From an uncultured Bacteroidales bacterium (GTDB lineage Bacteria; Bacteroidota; Bacteroidia; Bacteroidales; UBA932), in NCBI GenBank assembly GCA_905234285.1, contig CAJOHK010000007.1, positions 31,538 to 95,537 on the forward strand: a stretch of 64,000 nt of DNA, given 5' to 3'. Under the pieces are notes generated by a model. It was not told the origin of the DNA. It ran no database searches and saw only the letters and a program-made list of their open reading frames with translations. Shown one piece after another: positions 35,582 through 45,705 of this stretch (position 1 is the stretch's first letter; every line of letters starts with the position of its first letter). A program made the translations under genes and the position numbers.

Positions 35582-38500
35582 TTAACGAGGTTCAAAACTA
35601 CCGGGGCTGTCTGTGATTACAATGCCCTCAATTTCCAGGCTGTCCAGCGTCCTGTCTCCTTTTTTGAGCTTGATTTGATAGGTGTGTCCGGGGTCCAGGT
35701 CGTAGAAGCTTATCCTGTCGCCCTGCTTTTTGCCAGGGCCCAGGATGGTCCAGGTCATGTGGTCTATATAAGCCATCAGCTGAGTAGGTTCCAACTGAGG
35801 CTCAGTAACGCTGGATTCGATAAAGCCGTTCTTCATGCCCCTAGTCCGGAGCATTACATAATAACGTCCGGCTTTGGGCACAGAGAATTCGTAACAAAGC
35901 ATACCCTCCTCCGGTAGTTTGACTATTTGTCCTTTTTCCGTATCGGGTGCAGGCACCACGCGAGCCGGACCGCCCTGGGGCTTGGTAACATCCAGGAAGA
36001 TGGCGATCTCGCCAGGCTTTTCGGCGTGGAAAGCCGGAACAAAGTCGGTGTTAATATAGAAGGAAAACGGCCTGGACAGTCCTTCCGGGGTTCTTATCAG
36101 AAAGGCACTACGGTAAATCCGACGGTCCTTGAGTTTGTCGGCCTTCAGATGTAGGGTGAGGGTCACTTCTTCCCCAGGGTGCAGCACGCCTTGGGAAGGA
36201 GTCACGTCAAACCAGTCCATGTCGTTATTGTGGCGCACCTCCCAGGGCTGGTCGGCGGTCAATTCCGGCAAAGCCTTGAGTTTGAGCGTATAACCGTCTG
36301 CAGGGTCTGTTTTACGTGCGGCCGATAGGATGAACGGGCAGGGCCTGGCCGGAAGCGAAACGGGGATATCCCCTTCCTTCAAGTTCACCTCGGTCCGATT
36401 GTTCTCGAAACTGCTTTTGGGCGAGTCTTCGAGATGGTAGAGTTTGTTCCTCTTGCCCCAGGTATTATTCCATACGTGGGCCTCCAGAGCAGGCATCATT
36501 TCGAGACCGCCGCAACCATTGAACCAGATATTGTCGTAGATATAGGTCCTGGCCTCGGGGCCGTGCTTGCCGCTGCCGGTCTTGATGCCCTTTCCCACGG
36601 AGCCGAATTCCTCTCCAAGCCCGCTGAGGACGTTGCCGAAAACGAAGCTGGGGCTTACCATGCATCCCTGGATGGAACAACCAACCAGGGAGCCCTCGAA
36701 GCGGTTATCGAAGCAGCGCACATTGCGTTGACCGCCGTCGAGTTCGATGCAGTCGTCATTGGCGAAGATCATGAAGTTGCCATAGATATCGGCATCGCGG
36801 TTGAAACCGCCGTCTTCATGGAAATTGCCATTGCCCTCAACGCAATCATTGAAACGATGAAGGTCGGAACCCACGAAGTCGTTGTAGCGGATGACGGTGG
36901 AATGGGCGGGGCGATACATCATCACACACTCCGTCCCGACGGGGTGAGCATAGCGCCACGAGCAGGAACGGCCGGCACTGTCATGGATGTAGCAGCGCTC
37001 GATCACCACCTCGCTGCAGCCTTCCCATATCTGAATGGCGCCATCGTAGTTCACCCGGTGCCCGTTAAGCGTAGGGCGGCCCCAGTTGTCATAGAGATGA
37101 GGCGCCACACGGCCGAAGTCATACATTTCGCAATTCTGGATGCGCACGCCGGTGGAATTCTTGACCATGACTGCGCCTTCGTGATTTTGAGGGCCCTTGA
37201 ACTCCATCCCCTCCAGGATGACATACCGGGCATTCTCGATCTGAAAAGTTGGATTCTTTCCTTGATTGAAAAAGACTTTCCCCTTGGGTGCGGTATATTT
37301 CACCCATCCCTGTGCCGTCCCGTTCTCCTTCAGGGGAATGGGATAGGATTGAACTTTTTCGGGGTCGATGACTATGGTCTTGGCAATAGGGACATCACTC
37401 TGCCAGGTAAAAAACCTTGAACTGCAGAGTTCTTTGCCATTGGAGCAGAACCGTACATCGTAGGCAGTATCTTCTTCTAGCCGGGTAATGCTGGTCCGAT
37501 AACCGGGCTGGCCTTGATAATAAGGGAGAATCTCAACTTTCTTCCAACCATAGGTGCCCGCCTTTTTGTATTCGAGTACAAGGCCGGGAATTTCCTCTTT
37601 GCTGTTCAACTCGACGCTGCAGGAATTAAAGCTGGGACGGGTCCATAACACCCGCTCTCCTGCCAGGAAGTCTTTGAGGGCCAGGATTTCCAAGCCGGTG
37701 GTAATCGTCATGCCAATTCCGTGTGCGTCCTCTTCGGAGGTGGGGCGGGTAAGATAGGTTTCCAGGTCGTCGCGGATGCCCGTTCCCACGCATACAGTAA
37801 GTATCTTTCCATCTACAATCTTGTTCTCTTTCACGGCCTCCCAGGCCTTCAGGGCCATCGGGGCATATTCGGTGCCGATCCAACCCTTTACGATGGCGTG
37901 GGCAATAGCGCCGGCAAACAGGACCGTGCAGGAACTCTCTTCGTAAGATGGCTGGTCCAACACCTGCATCCACATGCCATCGGGACACTGATAGGGCCTG
38001 AGGCCGTCAATCTGACGTTTCAGGTATCCCAGAAGGCGGACGAAATCCTCCGAATCAGGGCGCAGGACATCCATCACCTCGCAGGTACCCTTCATGATCC
38101 AGCCATTGCAACGGCCCCAGTGATATCCGGCAGGTTTCTTCTTCTTCGAATAATACCCATGATAGTACAGGCCAGTCTGGGGGCACCAGAGATATTTGTT
38201 GAAATGGTCTATCTGGAGCACCGCGTCGGCAATCATCTCACGGTCTTGGTAGGCCATGCCATAACGGCTCATGAAGGCCGGTCCCATATACAGATCATCG
38301 GCCCAGAGCGTACCTTTCTGCGGCCAGTCGCGAACCAGCGTACCGTCTTTCAGACGCTGCTGTCCATGGCGGATATGCTGTGCAGCCCGCTCGACGAAGT
38401 CTTCGTACAAGGCCTGTCCGGTATAGTTGTTCAGGTCAATGACTGCTCCGTTTTGCGTACCCACGAAATCGAGTTCATCGTAGCGGCGCAGTGCATAGAA

Positions 38501-38878
38501 AACATTCCAATCGACCACATTGCCGGGCTTGGGATCTACCTTATCATAGTTTTCCAGCGGGAACGCCATCTGCCTTAAGGCATATTGCACATACGAAGAG
38601 TCGCCAGTCACTTGGGCCAGCTGTACCAGCGAGGAGTTGAGAATGCCCGTGGTATAGGTCCAGTCGAAAAAATTCGTCGCTGCGCGCACATGGGTATGCC
38701 TTGGGATATCCTCAACGCGGGTATAATGCCCGACAGGATGGGTGTCGGGCGTGAAGAACTCTACCCGGTATTGAGCGATAACGGTGTCGGCCAGGCTCTT
38801 TATTACATCCAAATCGCTTTGCTTGCCAGGCCCGGAAAGGCCGGCAAGCAAAGCGAAAGCAAAGATCAGCTTAACCAT
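35582..38878 (-). CDS. Fusion: GH105 unsaturated rhamnogalacturonyl hydrolase plus beta-helix plus C-terminal binding domain
   Basis: A 1098-residue exported protein (signal in MVKLIFAFALLAGLSG). Residues ~20-410 are the alpha6/alpha6 barrel of GH105/GH88: DWTYTTGILNSSL, GTLWADDLYMGPAFMSRYG (Asp pair near the catalytic site), HWGRCNGWIMKG and EDAHGIGMTITTGLEILAL. An Ig/FN3-like linker (~420-520) is followed by a right-handed beta-helix (~530-850; VILEGMEFKGPQNHEG, VVIERCYIHDSAG, DDCIELDGGQRNVRCFDNRF). A C-terminal CBM-like sandwich ends the protein. GH105 removes the unsaturated galacturonyl residue left by rhamnogalacturonan lyases; a beta-helix in the same chain could supply lyase action or binding. 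It overlaps the SusE-like stop by one base. Confidence 0.85.
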   Translation of the reverse strand: MVKLIFAFALLAGLSGPGKQSDLDVIKSLADTVIAQYRVEFFTPDTHPVGHYTRVEDIPRHTHVRAATNFFDWTYTTGILNSSLVQLAQVTGDSSYVQYALRQMAFPLENYDKVDPKPGNVVDWNVFYALRRYDELDFVGTQNGAVIDLNNYTGQALYEDFVERAAQHIRHGQQRLKDGTLVRDWPQKGTLWADDLYMGPAFMSRYGMAYQDREMIADAVLQIDHFNKYLWCPQTGLYYHGYYSKKKKPAGYHWGRCNGWIMKGTCEVMDVLRPDSEDFVRLLGYLKRQIDGLRPYQCPDGMWMQVLDQPSYEESSCTVLFAGAIAHAIVKGWIGTEYAPMALKAWEAVKENKIVDGKILTVCVGTGIRDDLETYLTRPTSEEDAHGIGMTITTGLEILALKDFLAGERVLWTRPSFNSCSVELNSKEEIPGLVLEYKKAGTYGWKKVEILPYYQGQPGYRTSITRLEEDTAYDVRFCSNGKELCSSRFFTWQSDVPIAKTIVIDPEKVQSYPIPLKENGTAQGWVKYTAPKGKVFFNQGKNPTFQIENARYVILEGMEFKGPQNHEGAVMVKNSTGVRIQNCEMYDFGRVAPHLYDNWGRPTLNGHRVNYDGAIQIWEGCSEVVIERCYIHDSAGRSCSWRYAHPVGTECVMMYRPAHSTVIRYNDFVGSDLHRFNDCVEGNGNFHEDGGFNRDADIYGNFMIFANDDCIELDGGQRNVRCFDNRFEGSLVGCSIQGCMVSPSFVFGNVLSGLGEEFGSVGKGIKTGSGKHGPEARTYIYDNIWFNGCGGLEMMPALEAHVWNNTWGKRNKLYHLEDSPKSSFENNRTEVNLKEGDIPVSLPARPCPFILSAARKTDPADGYTLKLKALPELTADQPWEVRHNNDMDWFDVTPSQGVLHPGEEVTLTLHLKADKLKDRRIYRSAFLIRTPEGLSRPFSFYINTDFVPAFHAEKPGEIAIFLDVTKPQGGPARVVPAPDTEKGQIVKLPEEGMLCYEFSVPKAGRYYVMLRTRGMKNGFIESSVTEPQLEPTQLMAYIDHMTWTILGPGKKQGDRISFYDLDPGHTYQIKLKKGDRTLDSLEIEGIVITDSPGSFEPR

Positions 38879-40179
38879 TATTCTTCAGGCGTCCAAGGGG
38901 TCCAGCTGATGGGATATACATAAACCGCACCAGTCTTGCGACTGTCAAAGATAAAGACCTGCGCCGGCTCTACAATGCCGTACAACATCTCCTCCGTGAT
39001 ATTCTCAATCACGGGATCGCCGGAACTAGGCCCGCCAGTAGGACGGTCTGTCGAGTCAAACACGTAGATTGCCCGTTTCCCAAAACCTTTCTTGTTGGTA
39101 AGCAGCGCCACGGTTACCCCCGCTCCAGCCTTGTCCTGCTTCCTGAGGAATGACTTGAATTCTCCGGGCTGCGTGATATAGAAGTAGATAAAACGCTTCT
39201 CCGTAGGAAGCACGACGCCATATTCACTTTCATCGGTATACTTACCAACGCCGCGGGTTGACATCCTGTCATTCATGTAAGCGATTTCGGGGGCATAATA
39301 AATCTTATTCCAGCAGATAGGATCTCCCGCAGGAACAGATGTGCTGGAGCCGGTAAACAACTCCTTGATCTGGCTGCGGGCCGGCTCGGCGTAACTGTCG
39401 GCGAACGGCTCGTTGATTACCTGAAGTTCGGGGAAGTTCGCAGGGTCGGGCCAGCTGAATTGCTCTGTTTTAAAGCTGCCCCTGGCCCATTTGGAGTCTC
39501 TTCTCTCCCCTGCCAGGTCAATAGCCTTGACACGATAGTAGTACGTACCTGCGGCTATCTTCGGGGTTGTAAAGGGGATATCGTCATTGGTAAGTTCTAC
39601 GGTTTCAAGCAAATGCTCGGGATCGGGTTCGCCCGCAGAAGGGATGGACTTGTCGTAAACCTCAATAAGATACTTGTCTGTCTCGGCTTTTGCCCAGTTG
39701 AAGCGCACCTGTTCGAAGCATTCGGTCACCTCGGGGACGGGGGTGAGACAGATGGTTGTGGGATCCACATTGGTCTTAAAACGACCCAAGGTCCACAGTG
39801 ACTGCTCTTTACCTTTGGTTTCGTTAATGGCCGCTATGCGGTAATAGATGGTAAGGTCTTCCAGCGTGGCGAAGGTGTAAGGAATCTGCTTAGCGGCAAT
39901 AACTATTTTCTCTATGAGATCATCAGAGACGGGTTCAGTTTCCTCGTCGAATGCCGATTTATACAGTTCCAACACGTATTTCTCGGCATCAGGAAACACT
40001 TTCAGGTCGATGGTGACCGTGTTATAAAGAACATCTGCCTTTACAGTAACCGGTTTCAGGCACCGCGGGACATCAATGGTCTTCACCATCTCATCCTCGG
40101 GGTTGAATCTGTGGCAGCTCACAAGCGCAGTAAGGGAAACAAGCGCAAAAAGGCCGATATGTTTAATGGTTGATTTCAT
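38878..40179 (-). CDS. SusE-like outer-surface lipoprotein with two FN3-like domains and a C-terminal binding domain
   Basis: A 433-residue lipoprotein (signal MKSTIKHIGLFALVSLTALVSC, lipobox LVSC). Two FN3-like units occupy ~40-240 (YVLELYKSAFDEE, YYRIAAINETKG; YLIEVYDKSIPSAG, YYYRVKAIDLAGER). The last ~180 residues form a beta-sandwich with YFYITQPGEFKSFLRKQ, VTVALLTNKKGFGKRAIYVFD and ITEEMLYGIVEPAQVFIFDS; this domain recurs alone in the protein at 62200. Position after SusD is that of surface glycan-binding proteins. I chose the ATG at 40179 for its signal peptide; the frame opens at 40206 inside susD. Confidence 0.8.
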   Translation of the reverse strand: MKSTIKHIGLFALVSLTALVSCHRFNPEDEMVKTIDVPRCLKPVTVKADVLYNTVTIDLKVFPDAEKYVLELYKSAFDEETEPVSDDLIEKIVIAAKQIPYTFATLEDLTIYYRIAAINETKGKEQSLWTLGRFKTNVDPTTICLTPVPEVTECFEQVRFNWAKAETDKYLIEVYDKSIPSAGEPDPEHLLETVELTNDDIPFTTPKIAAGTYYYRVKAIDLAGERRDSKWARGSFKTEQFSWPDPANFPELQVINEPFADSYAEPARSQIKELFTGSSTSVPAGDPICWNKIYYAPEIAYMNDRMSTRGVGKYTDESEYGVVLPTEKRFIYFYITQPGEFKSFLRKQDKAGAGVTVALLTNKKGFGKRAIYVFDSTDRPTGGPSSGDPVIENITEEMLYGIVEPAQVFIFDSRKTGAVYVYPISWTPWTPEE

Positions 40180-40189
40180 GGCGCTGATA

Positions 40190-41986
40190 CTATTCGGTGT
40201 AACCATAATCGTTTTTCAGACTGCCCAGGCTGGCAATGATGATAAAGGAAGGAATGGGACGGTACATGTACTGGTCGGGATCCTCCAGGTAGAAGTTGTT
40301 GATGGTTTTTTGCGAGAATGTGGATATATACTTTTCCTTTTTATTCCATCCGGCAGGCTCATCCTGATTCTTCTTCACAAACTTGACCTCGGCGCTGTAA
40401 TGATCGCTGTTATCGCGGTATCTCCAGTAGATAGCATCCCGATAACCGTCTTCGGCCTCGGTGCTGGCCCTGAAGGCATTCATGTCGGCAATAGCCTGGT
40501 CGATGCTTTCCTTGAGGCAACCCCAGCGGATCAGGTCGGTACGGCGAAGCATTTCGCCGGCAAACTCAAATGCACGCTGGTCCTTAACGGCCTGGAAGAA
40601 CTCTTCCTTACTGCCAAGATTCTCCAGATAGGCTCCCACCTCGGCGTCATTGTGATATGCGCGTTCCAGAACGGGTCTCATATAATCCTTGGCGGCAGGC
40701 AAATCGCCCAGTTCATTGGCAATCTCGGCTGCCATCAGCAACACGTCGGCATAGCGCAGGTAGATGACCTTGGCACCATCGTCGGCTTCTTTGACTTCGC
40801 CGTTATAGGGATAATCCTTCATCCAGTCAAAACGGAACTTGCCAAAATAGCAGTATTCTGATTTCAAGTTTGACTCGTCTACGTTGCCGCTGGTATCCCA
40901 ACGGACAAAGCAGCAGGTCACATCCCGTCTCGTATCATAGCTGGGATACTTGAAGTAGAGCGTGGGGACGATACCTTTGCGGCCCGAAGACATGACCGGG
41001 GCCAGCTTTTTGTCGGGAACGCCGTTGTGGGCAATAAACTTACCCCGGTTGTTGCCAAAAGGCATGGCGTAAATAACCTCCGCCCCTTCCCCGTCAATAG
41101 TGGTTTTCAGGTTGCAGAAGTAGTGCCAGATATCTTCGAAATTATCAAAGAGCCGGAACTTCTGACTCTGGATAATCTCCTGAAGACCAGCCAGAGCAAT
41201 GGGATAGGTCACTTCGGGCTGCAGATCGGGATCCGTGGACTTTCTTACAGAACCCAAGTCTCCGGTATTCACCTTACCTTCGTCGGGACGCCGGCTATAG
41301 CCGGCCGCCTGAAGCGCAAGACGGGCATACAGGCCCAGGGCGCACGCTTTTCCGGCACGGGTGGTGGTCGTCTGGGAATCAAACTTCATCAGCGAGGCCG
41401 CTTCCTGCAAGTCCTTGAGCAAATGCTTATAAATTACATCGCGGTCTGACTTGGGGATGTACATCGTTTCCGATGTAACAGGTTCAAAGCGGGCAGGGAC
41501 CTCACCATACATGTTCAAAAGGTCGGCATAGTAAAGGGACCTGACCGTAATGGCTTCGCCCAAAAGCTCGGCCATCTGGGGCTTGTTCTCAATGTCTCCG
41601 AATTCCCTGAGGTTCTGGATACACACATTCGCACGCTCGATACAGTTGAACAAGGCCGGATAAAAAGTATCGTTCACATTCAGGTTCAGATAACTGTTGG
41701 TGGGAAGGATACGGTATTTGCACATGGCACTGCGTTCGTCATCACCGTTGGAAAGCCAAAACTCCGAATCGGTGTTGGCCCCGTAATACATGGCGTAATC
41801 GGAACGATAGGCACGGGTAACGATATATGCCTCATAGAGGCCGTTAACGGCATAGCGGCTCAGATTATAGTCGGAGAACACCGAAGGCGCTTCCATAGAA
41901 GAAAGTGACTGTTTTTCGAGGGGATCGCAGGATGCTAGGACAGCAGTGATTCCCAGAAAATATAATGCTCTGTTAAAAAGTTTCAT
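40190..41986 (-). CDS. susD: SusD/RagB-family outer-membrane glycan-binding lipoprotein
   Basis: A 598-residue lipoprotein with lipobox LASC (MKLFNRALYFLGITAVLASC). The family N-terminus (SDYNLSRYAVNGLYEAYIVT), the SusD helix ECIERANVCIQNLREF-like segment, the TPR region around LLGEAITVRSLYYADLLNMYGEVP, RAGKACALGLYARLALQAAGY and YLRYADVLLMAAEIANELG are all present. It binds oligosaccharide over the SusC channel at the cell surface. It follows susC after 15 bases. Confidence 0.93.
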   Translation of the reverse strand: MKLFNRALYFLGITAVLASCDPLEKQSLSSMEAPSVFSDYNLSRYAVNGLYEAYIVTRAYRSDYAMYYGANTDSEFWLSNGDDERSAMCKYRILPTNSYLNLNVNDTFYPALFNCIERANVCIQNLREFGDIENKPQMAELLGEAITVRSLYYADLLNMYGEVPARFEPVTSETMYIPKSDRDVIYKHLLKDLQEAASLMKFDSQTTTTRAGKACALGLYARLALQAAGYSRRPDEGKVNTGDLGSVRKSTDPDLQPEVTYPIALAGLQEIIQSQKFRLFDNFEDIWHYFCNLKTTIDGEGAEVIYAMPFGNNRGKFIAHNGVPDKKLAPVMSSGRKGIVPTLYFKYPSYDTRRDVTCCFVRWDTSGNVDESNLKSEYCYFGKFRFDWMKDYPYNGEVKEADDGAKVIYLRYADVLLMAAEIANELGDLPAAKDYMRPVLERAYHNDAEVGAYLENLGSKEEFFQAVKDQRAFEFAGEMLRRTDLIRWGCLKESIDQAIADMNAFRASTEAEDGYRDAIYWRYRDNSDHYSAEVKFVKKNQDEPAGWNKKEKYISTFSQKTINNFYLEDPDQYMYRPIPSFIIIASLGSLKNDYGYTE

Positions 41987-42001
41987 ACTATCTTTCCTCC
42001 A

Positions 42002-45000
42002 TTATTTTATAACACATACGGCTACACGGTTGGCATCGGGAGTCAAGGACGCATCCTTGTCGGAACCGGTAGACGCGGAGACAATGCGGTCGGGACTGAT
42101 GCCGGCCTTTTGGAGCATATCGGCAACAACGGCTGCACGCTCGGCAGACAGGGCATCATTGACTGATTGAGAGCCGGTCTTGCTGTCGGCGTAACCGGTA
42201 ATGGCAATCTTGGCATTCGGGTTGTCCTTCATGAGCCGGGAGATCTCACCCAGCTTGAAAGCTTCTTCGGGACGCAGATCGGCCTTCCCGATGACGAAGA
42301 ACAGATCCTGGGCATATTCGCCCTGAAGGGTCTTGGCGGGGACTTCCTTGACAACCTCCACTTTCTTCTCTACCACCTTCTCCTTCACCACTTCTTTCAC
42401 CACTTCCTTCACAACTTCGCGGACGACCGGTTTGGAAGGGGTCGACGAAGACTTGGACCCGGCTCCGAATGTAATATTGATACCGCCAATTATACCGAGA
42501 CTCTTGGGATAGGCCGAGTAATCGACGCCGGGAGTAAGAGGAGTCTCACGACGGCAGTTGACCTCGGGGTCATATCCGCTGTATTTTGTAAAGCAGTACA
42601 AATTGGTTGCCGTGCAATAGAAACGGAGTTTCTGGATGTGGATACGTCCGGTCAGGGCCACAGGAAGGGTATAACCCAGCGTGATGCTCGATACCCGGAG
42701 GAAAGAACCGTCTTCGATGAACTGGTCAGTCATGAAATACTGGGCAGTGGCAGGCGACCACATGGTTGCATTGGCATTGACTTCCCGGAGCACCTCGACG
42801 TCGGTAATCTGCTCACCGGTATTCCAGTCGATACAGGTAAACGCATTTCCGGGCGTGAACTTTTTGAGCAGATTCTTGTGTGTAAGGATACCCTTCGTCG
42901 AAAGCTCGGCCGCCTGGGCGTTGTAGACATTGTTTCCGAATGAGAAGTTGAACGCGGCATTGAAATCGAAGCCATAGGCGTTCATGTTGATGGCAAAACC
43001 ACCGGTCCCCAAAGGAAGGGTATGGCCGATGGCCACTTTATCCCGGTCATCAATAACGCCGTCCTGGTTTACATCCTTGAACTTGGGCGTACCGGGACGG
43101 AGGTACTGATAGGTAGATTTGGGAGCGGCGGGAACATCTTCCTTGATTTTCCAGTTAAGGGCACCGTTGGAGTTAAGGGAATAGGTGAAATCGTCGATAC
43201 CGTAGTACCCGTCACTCAAGAAGCCATAAACTACGCCCAGAGGCTCACCCTCCTTCACAATATAGTCTACGCCGATACCGCTGTTCCACTTGGAGGAAGC
43301 CTCGATGCTTTCTACGCCCAGCTCCAGCACTTTGTTCTGGTTGAAGGCGATATTGCCGGAGAGCGTGAGGCCGAAATTCTTTTTCTCCACGACGACCAGA
43401 CGGAGACTGGTCTCGATGCCCCGGTTGAGCACGCTTCCCAGATTGCGGTAATGGGTATTATAACCGGTTCCAGGCGTAGGGAAATTCACGAGAAGATCCT
43501 TGGTTGTGCTGTGATACCCTTCAACAGATCCCGAAATGCGGGTTTTTAAGAAGGCAAAGTCCAGTCCCAGATTGTGGGAAATGGTTTTTTCCCATTTGAG
43601 GTCGGGATTGGGCATGGTGCTGGAAGGGACAATCTTATTGTTGATTCCTTCCACATAGAGTTCCTGGGCGGTTGTAAACTGCTGGCGAATGCTGCCGGAT
43701 GGGATGCGGTTATTACCGGCCACACCGATGCTGTAACGCAGTTTGAGCTGATTGATCGCCTTCGCCCTTCTCATGAAGCGCTCATTGGCGATATTCCAGG
43801 ACACTGCCGCCGAGGGGAAAATACCCCAGCGATTGGCTTTGCTGAATTTGCTGGAACCATCGGCGCGTAACGCAGCAGAAACCGAATAGCGGTTGTTGAA
43901 GGAATAATTGACACGGGAGAAGAACGAAAGGATGGCGTCATCCTCATAATACATATTGCTAGCCTCGACGGCATCCTCGGCGGAGCCACGGAACAGCCTC
44001 GCCTGCTCGGCGGTAAAGAGCTCGGGGAAACCTTCCGAACGGGTTGTTTCCCTATACTGCTGCTTGAGCAGGTATTCGGCACCGGCCAGGAGGTCAAGCT
44101 TATGCTTCTTGTTAAGGACATTGTTGAAATTGTATGTGAGTACGGCCGAAGCACGGTAGGCCTGGTCGGTATTGATCGTGCTCACCATACAGGGCTTTCC
44201 AGGAATCGTAGCGTTATTACGGATCCAGTAGCTGGATAGACCGTAGAAACGGTCCTGCGTACCCTTGTTGGAATCCATGCCCAACTCTCCTTTCAGCTTG
44301 AGGTTCGGGATAATGGTCCATACGGCCGAGCCGCTGATATTCCAGGTTTCACGCGTACGACGGTCATCGTTATCCTTCACATCCCGGACGGGATTGGTGC
44401 CAAAGCCCTCTACATAGATATCATAATTGTCAATATCCTGGAAATAATCCATGGGAATGGGTGAATAGCGGAGCGCATTCACCGTTCGGCCGTTACCGCC
44501 CTGGTTGCCCAAGTCTTTGATGGAGTTGGCGCCGGCGCCCTGGATGAGGGTATTGGACCAGCGGGTGGCAAAATTGAAGGTGAGGTTCTTGATGGGAGTA
44601 GTGCTGGCCTTCAAGGACAGGTTGTGACGAAGATAGGAGGAATTCATCATGATCGCGTCCTCCTTCAGGTTGGCATAACTGGCGGTCCACTTGGTTTTGT
44701 CGGAGTTTCCGCTGAGGGTCACGTTATGGTTCATCGTAAAACCGGTCTGTCCGAAAACCAGTTTCATCCAGTCGTTTCCAGTAAAGCTCTTGTACTGATC
44801 TATATCCTTGAATGAGCCGAAATGAGGCTCATAAACGCTGGTGACCTTACCTCTCGGAGTAGAAGGATCATCCAGGACGGCAGCCTCATAGCTGTACAAC
44901 GCATACTCGTAAGGGTTCATCATCTCGACGGCATTCCTATTGGCCATCTTCTTGACCCCATAGTAGCTGTCGTAGGATACGCTCACTTTTCCCACGGCGC

Positions 45001-45694
45001 CGTCCTTGGTGGTAATCAATACCACACCATAGGCACCGCGGCTACCATAAATGGCCGTAGAGAAGGCATCCTTAAGGACGTCAATGCTCTTGATATCGGA
45101 GGGAGAGAGGTCGCTGATACTGCTCACCGGGAACCCGTCTACGATATAGAGCGGAGAGGAGTCCTGGGTAATGGAGCCGGTACCGCGAACCCTGATATCT
45201 ACAGGTGAATCGGGGTCGCCTTCGGCTACCCTCACGTCGACACCGGCCAGTTTTCCTGCCAAGGCCTCGTTGAGATTCAGCACGGGCGCCTGGAGAACCT
45301 CCTTGTTACCCACAGAAGCCACAGAACCCAGCAGGTCGCGGCGCTGAACCGTCGAGTAACCAATGGAAACGGCCTCGTCCAGGAAGTTGGTATCGTCTTC
45401 CAGGGTGACGTTGATGACAGTGCGCTTGTTAATGGGAACTTCTACTTCCTTCATGCCGATGAAGGAAAAAACCAGGACCTTGCCTCCGTCGGGAACCGTG
45501 ATGGAATACTGCCCGTCTGCATCTGTAGAGACACCATTCGTGGTGCCCTTGAAGAAGACAGCAGCTCCCGCAAGAGGCTGGTTGGAAGAGTCAGTCACTT
45601 TACCCTTGACCGTCTGGGCAAAGGCAGAGCCGATGCTGCAGAATCCAAACAGGAGCGCAGCCACCAGCAACTTACAAGCAAAATGCTGATTCAT
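42002..45694 (-). CDS. susC: SusC/RagA-family TonB-dependent transporter with a C-terminal OmpA peptidoglycan-binding domain
   Basis: A 1230-residue outer-membrane protein with a signal peptide, a carboxypeptidase-like regulatory domain (VKGKVTDSSNQPLAGAAV), a plug (LNEALAGKLAGVDVRVAEGD, SPLYIVDGFPV) and a beta-barrel that ends normally near GIIGGINITFGAG (about residue 1085). Instead of stopping there it continues through a charged KEVV-type linker (~1090-1120) into an OmpA domain. This includes LFFVIGKADLRPEE, ITGYADSKTG (Asp for diaminopimelate contact), LSAERAAVVADMLQKAGI (Arg contact) and the Bacteroidales-style NRVAVCVIK end. The extra domain would lie in the periplasm and tie the transporter to peptidoglycan. 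No STN signalling domain is present, so transcription control does not go through this protein by the FecA route. Confidence 0.9.
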   Translation of the reverse strand: MNQHFACKLLVAALLFGFCSIGSAFAQTVKGKVTDSSNQPLAGAAVFFKGTTNGVSTDADGQYSITVPDGGKVLVFSFIGMKEVEVPINKRTVINVTLEDDTNFLDEAVSIGYSTVQRRDLLGSVASVGNKEVLQAPVLNLNEALAGKLAGVDVRVAEGDPDSPVDIRVRGTGSITQDSSPLYIVDGFPVSSISDLSPSDIKSIDVLKDAFSTAIYGSRGAYGVVLITTKDGAVGKVSVSYDSYYGVKKMANRNAVEMMNPYEYALYSYEAAVLDDPSTPRGKVTSVYEPHFGSFKDIDQYKSFTGNDWMKLVFGQTGFTMNHNVTLSGNSDKTKWTASYANLKEDAIMMNSSYLRHNLSLKASTTPIKNLTFNFATRWSNTLIQGAGANSIKDLGNQGGNGRTVNALRYSPIPMDYFQDIDNYDIYVEGFGTNPVRDVKDNDDRRTRETWNISGSAVWTIIPNLKLKGELGMDSNKGTQDRFYGLSSYWIRNNATIPGKPCMVSTINTDQAYRASAVLTYNFNNVLNKKHKLDLLAGAEYLLKQQYRETTRSEGFPELFTAEQARLFRGSAEDAVEASNMYYEDDAILSFFSRVNYSFNNRYSVSAALRADGSSKFSKANRWGIFPSAAVSWNIANERFMRRAKAINQLKLRYSIGVAGNNRIPSGSIRQQFTTAQELYVEGINNKIVPSSTMPNPDLKWEKTISHNLGLDFAFLKTRISGSVEGYHSTTKDLLVNFPTPGTGYNTHYRNLGSVLNRGIETSLRLVVVEKKNFGLTLSGNIAFNQNKVLELGVESIEASSKWNSGIGVDYIVKEGEPLGVVYGFLSDGYYGIDDFTYSLNSNGALNWKIKEDVPAAPKSTYQYLRPGTPKFKDVNQDGVIDDRDKVAIGHTLPLGTGGFAINMNAYGFDFNAAFNFSFGNNVYNAQAAELSTKGILTHKNLLKKFTPGNAFTCIDWNTGEQITDVEVLREVNANATMWSPATAQYFMTDQFIEDGSFLRVSSITLGYTLPVALTGRIHIQKLRFYCTATNLYCFTKYSGYDPEVNCRRETPLTPGVDYSAYPKSLGIIGGINITFGAGSKSSSTPSKPVVREVVKEVVKEVVKEKVVEKKVEVVKEVPAKTLQGEYAQDLFFVIGKADLRPEEAFKLGEISRLMKDNPNAKIAITGYADSKTGSQSVNDALSAERAAVVADMLQKAGISPDRIVSASTGSDKDASLTPDANRVAVCVIK

Positions 45695-45705
45695 AGTTAT
45701 GGATA

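Noticed and set aside
36434..37420. Plus-strand open frame opposite the GH105 fusion (328 codons)
   Set aside because: Antisense to a clear beta-helix domain; composition is typical of a reverse-complement shadow.
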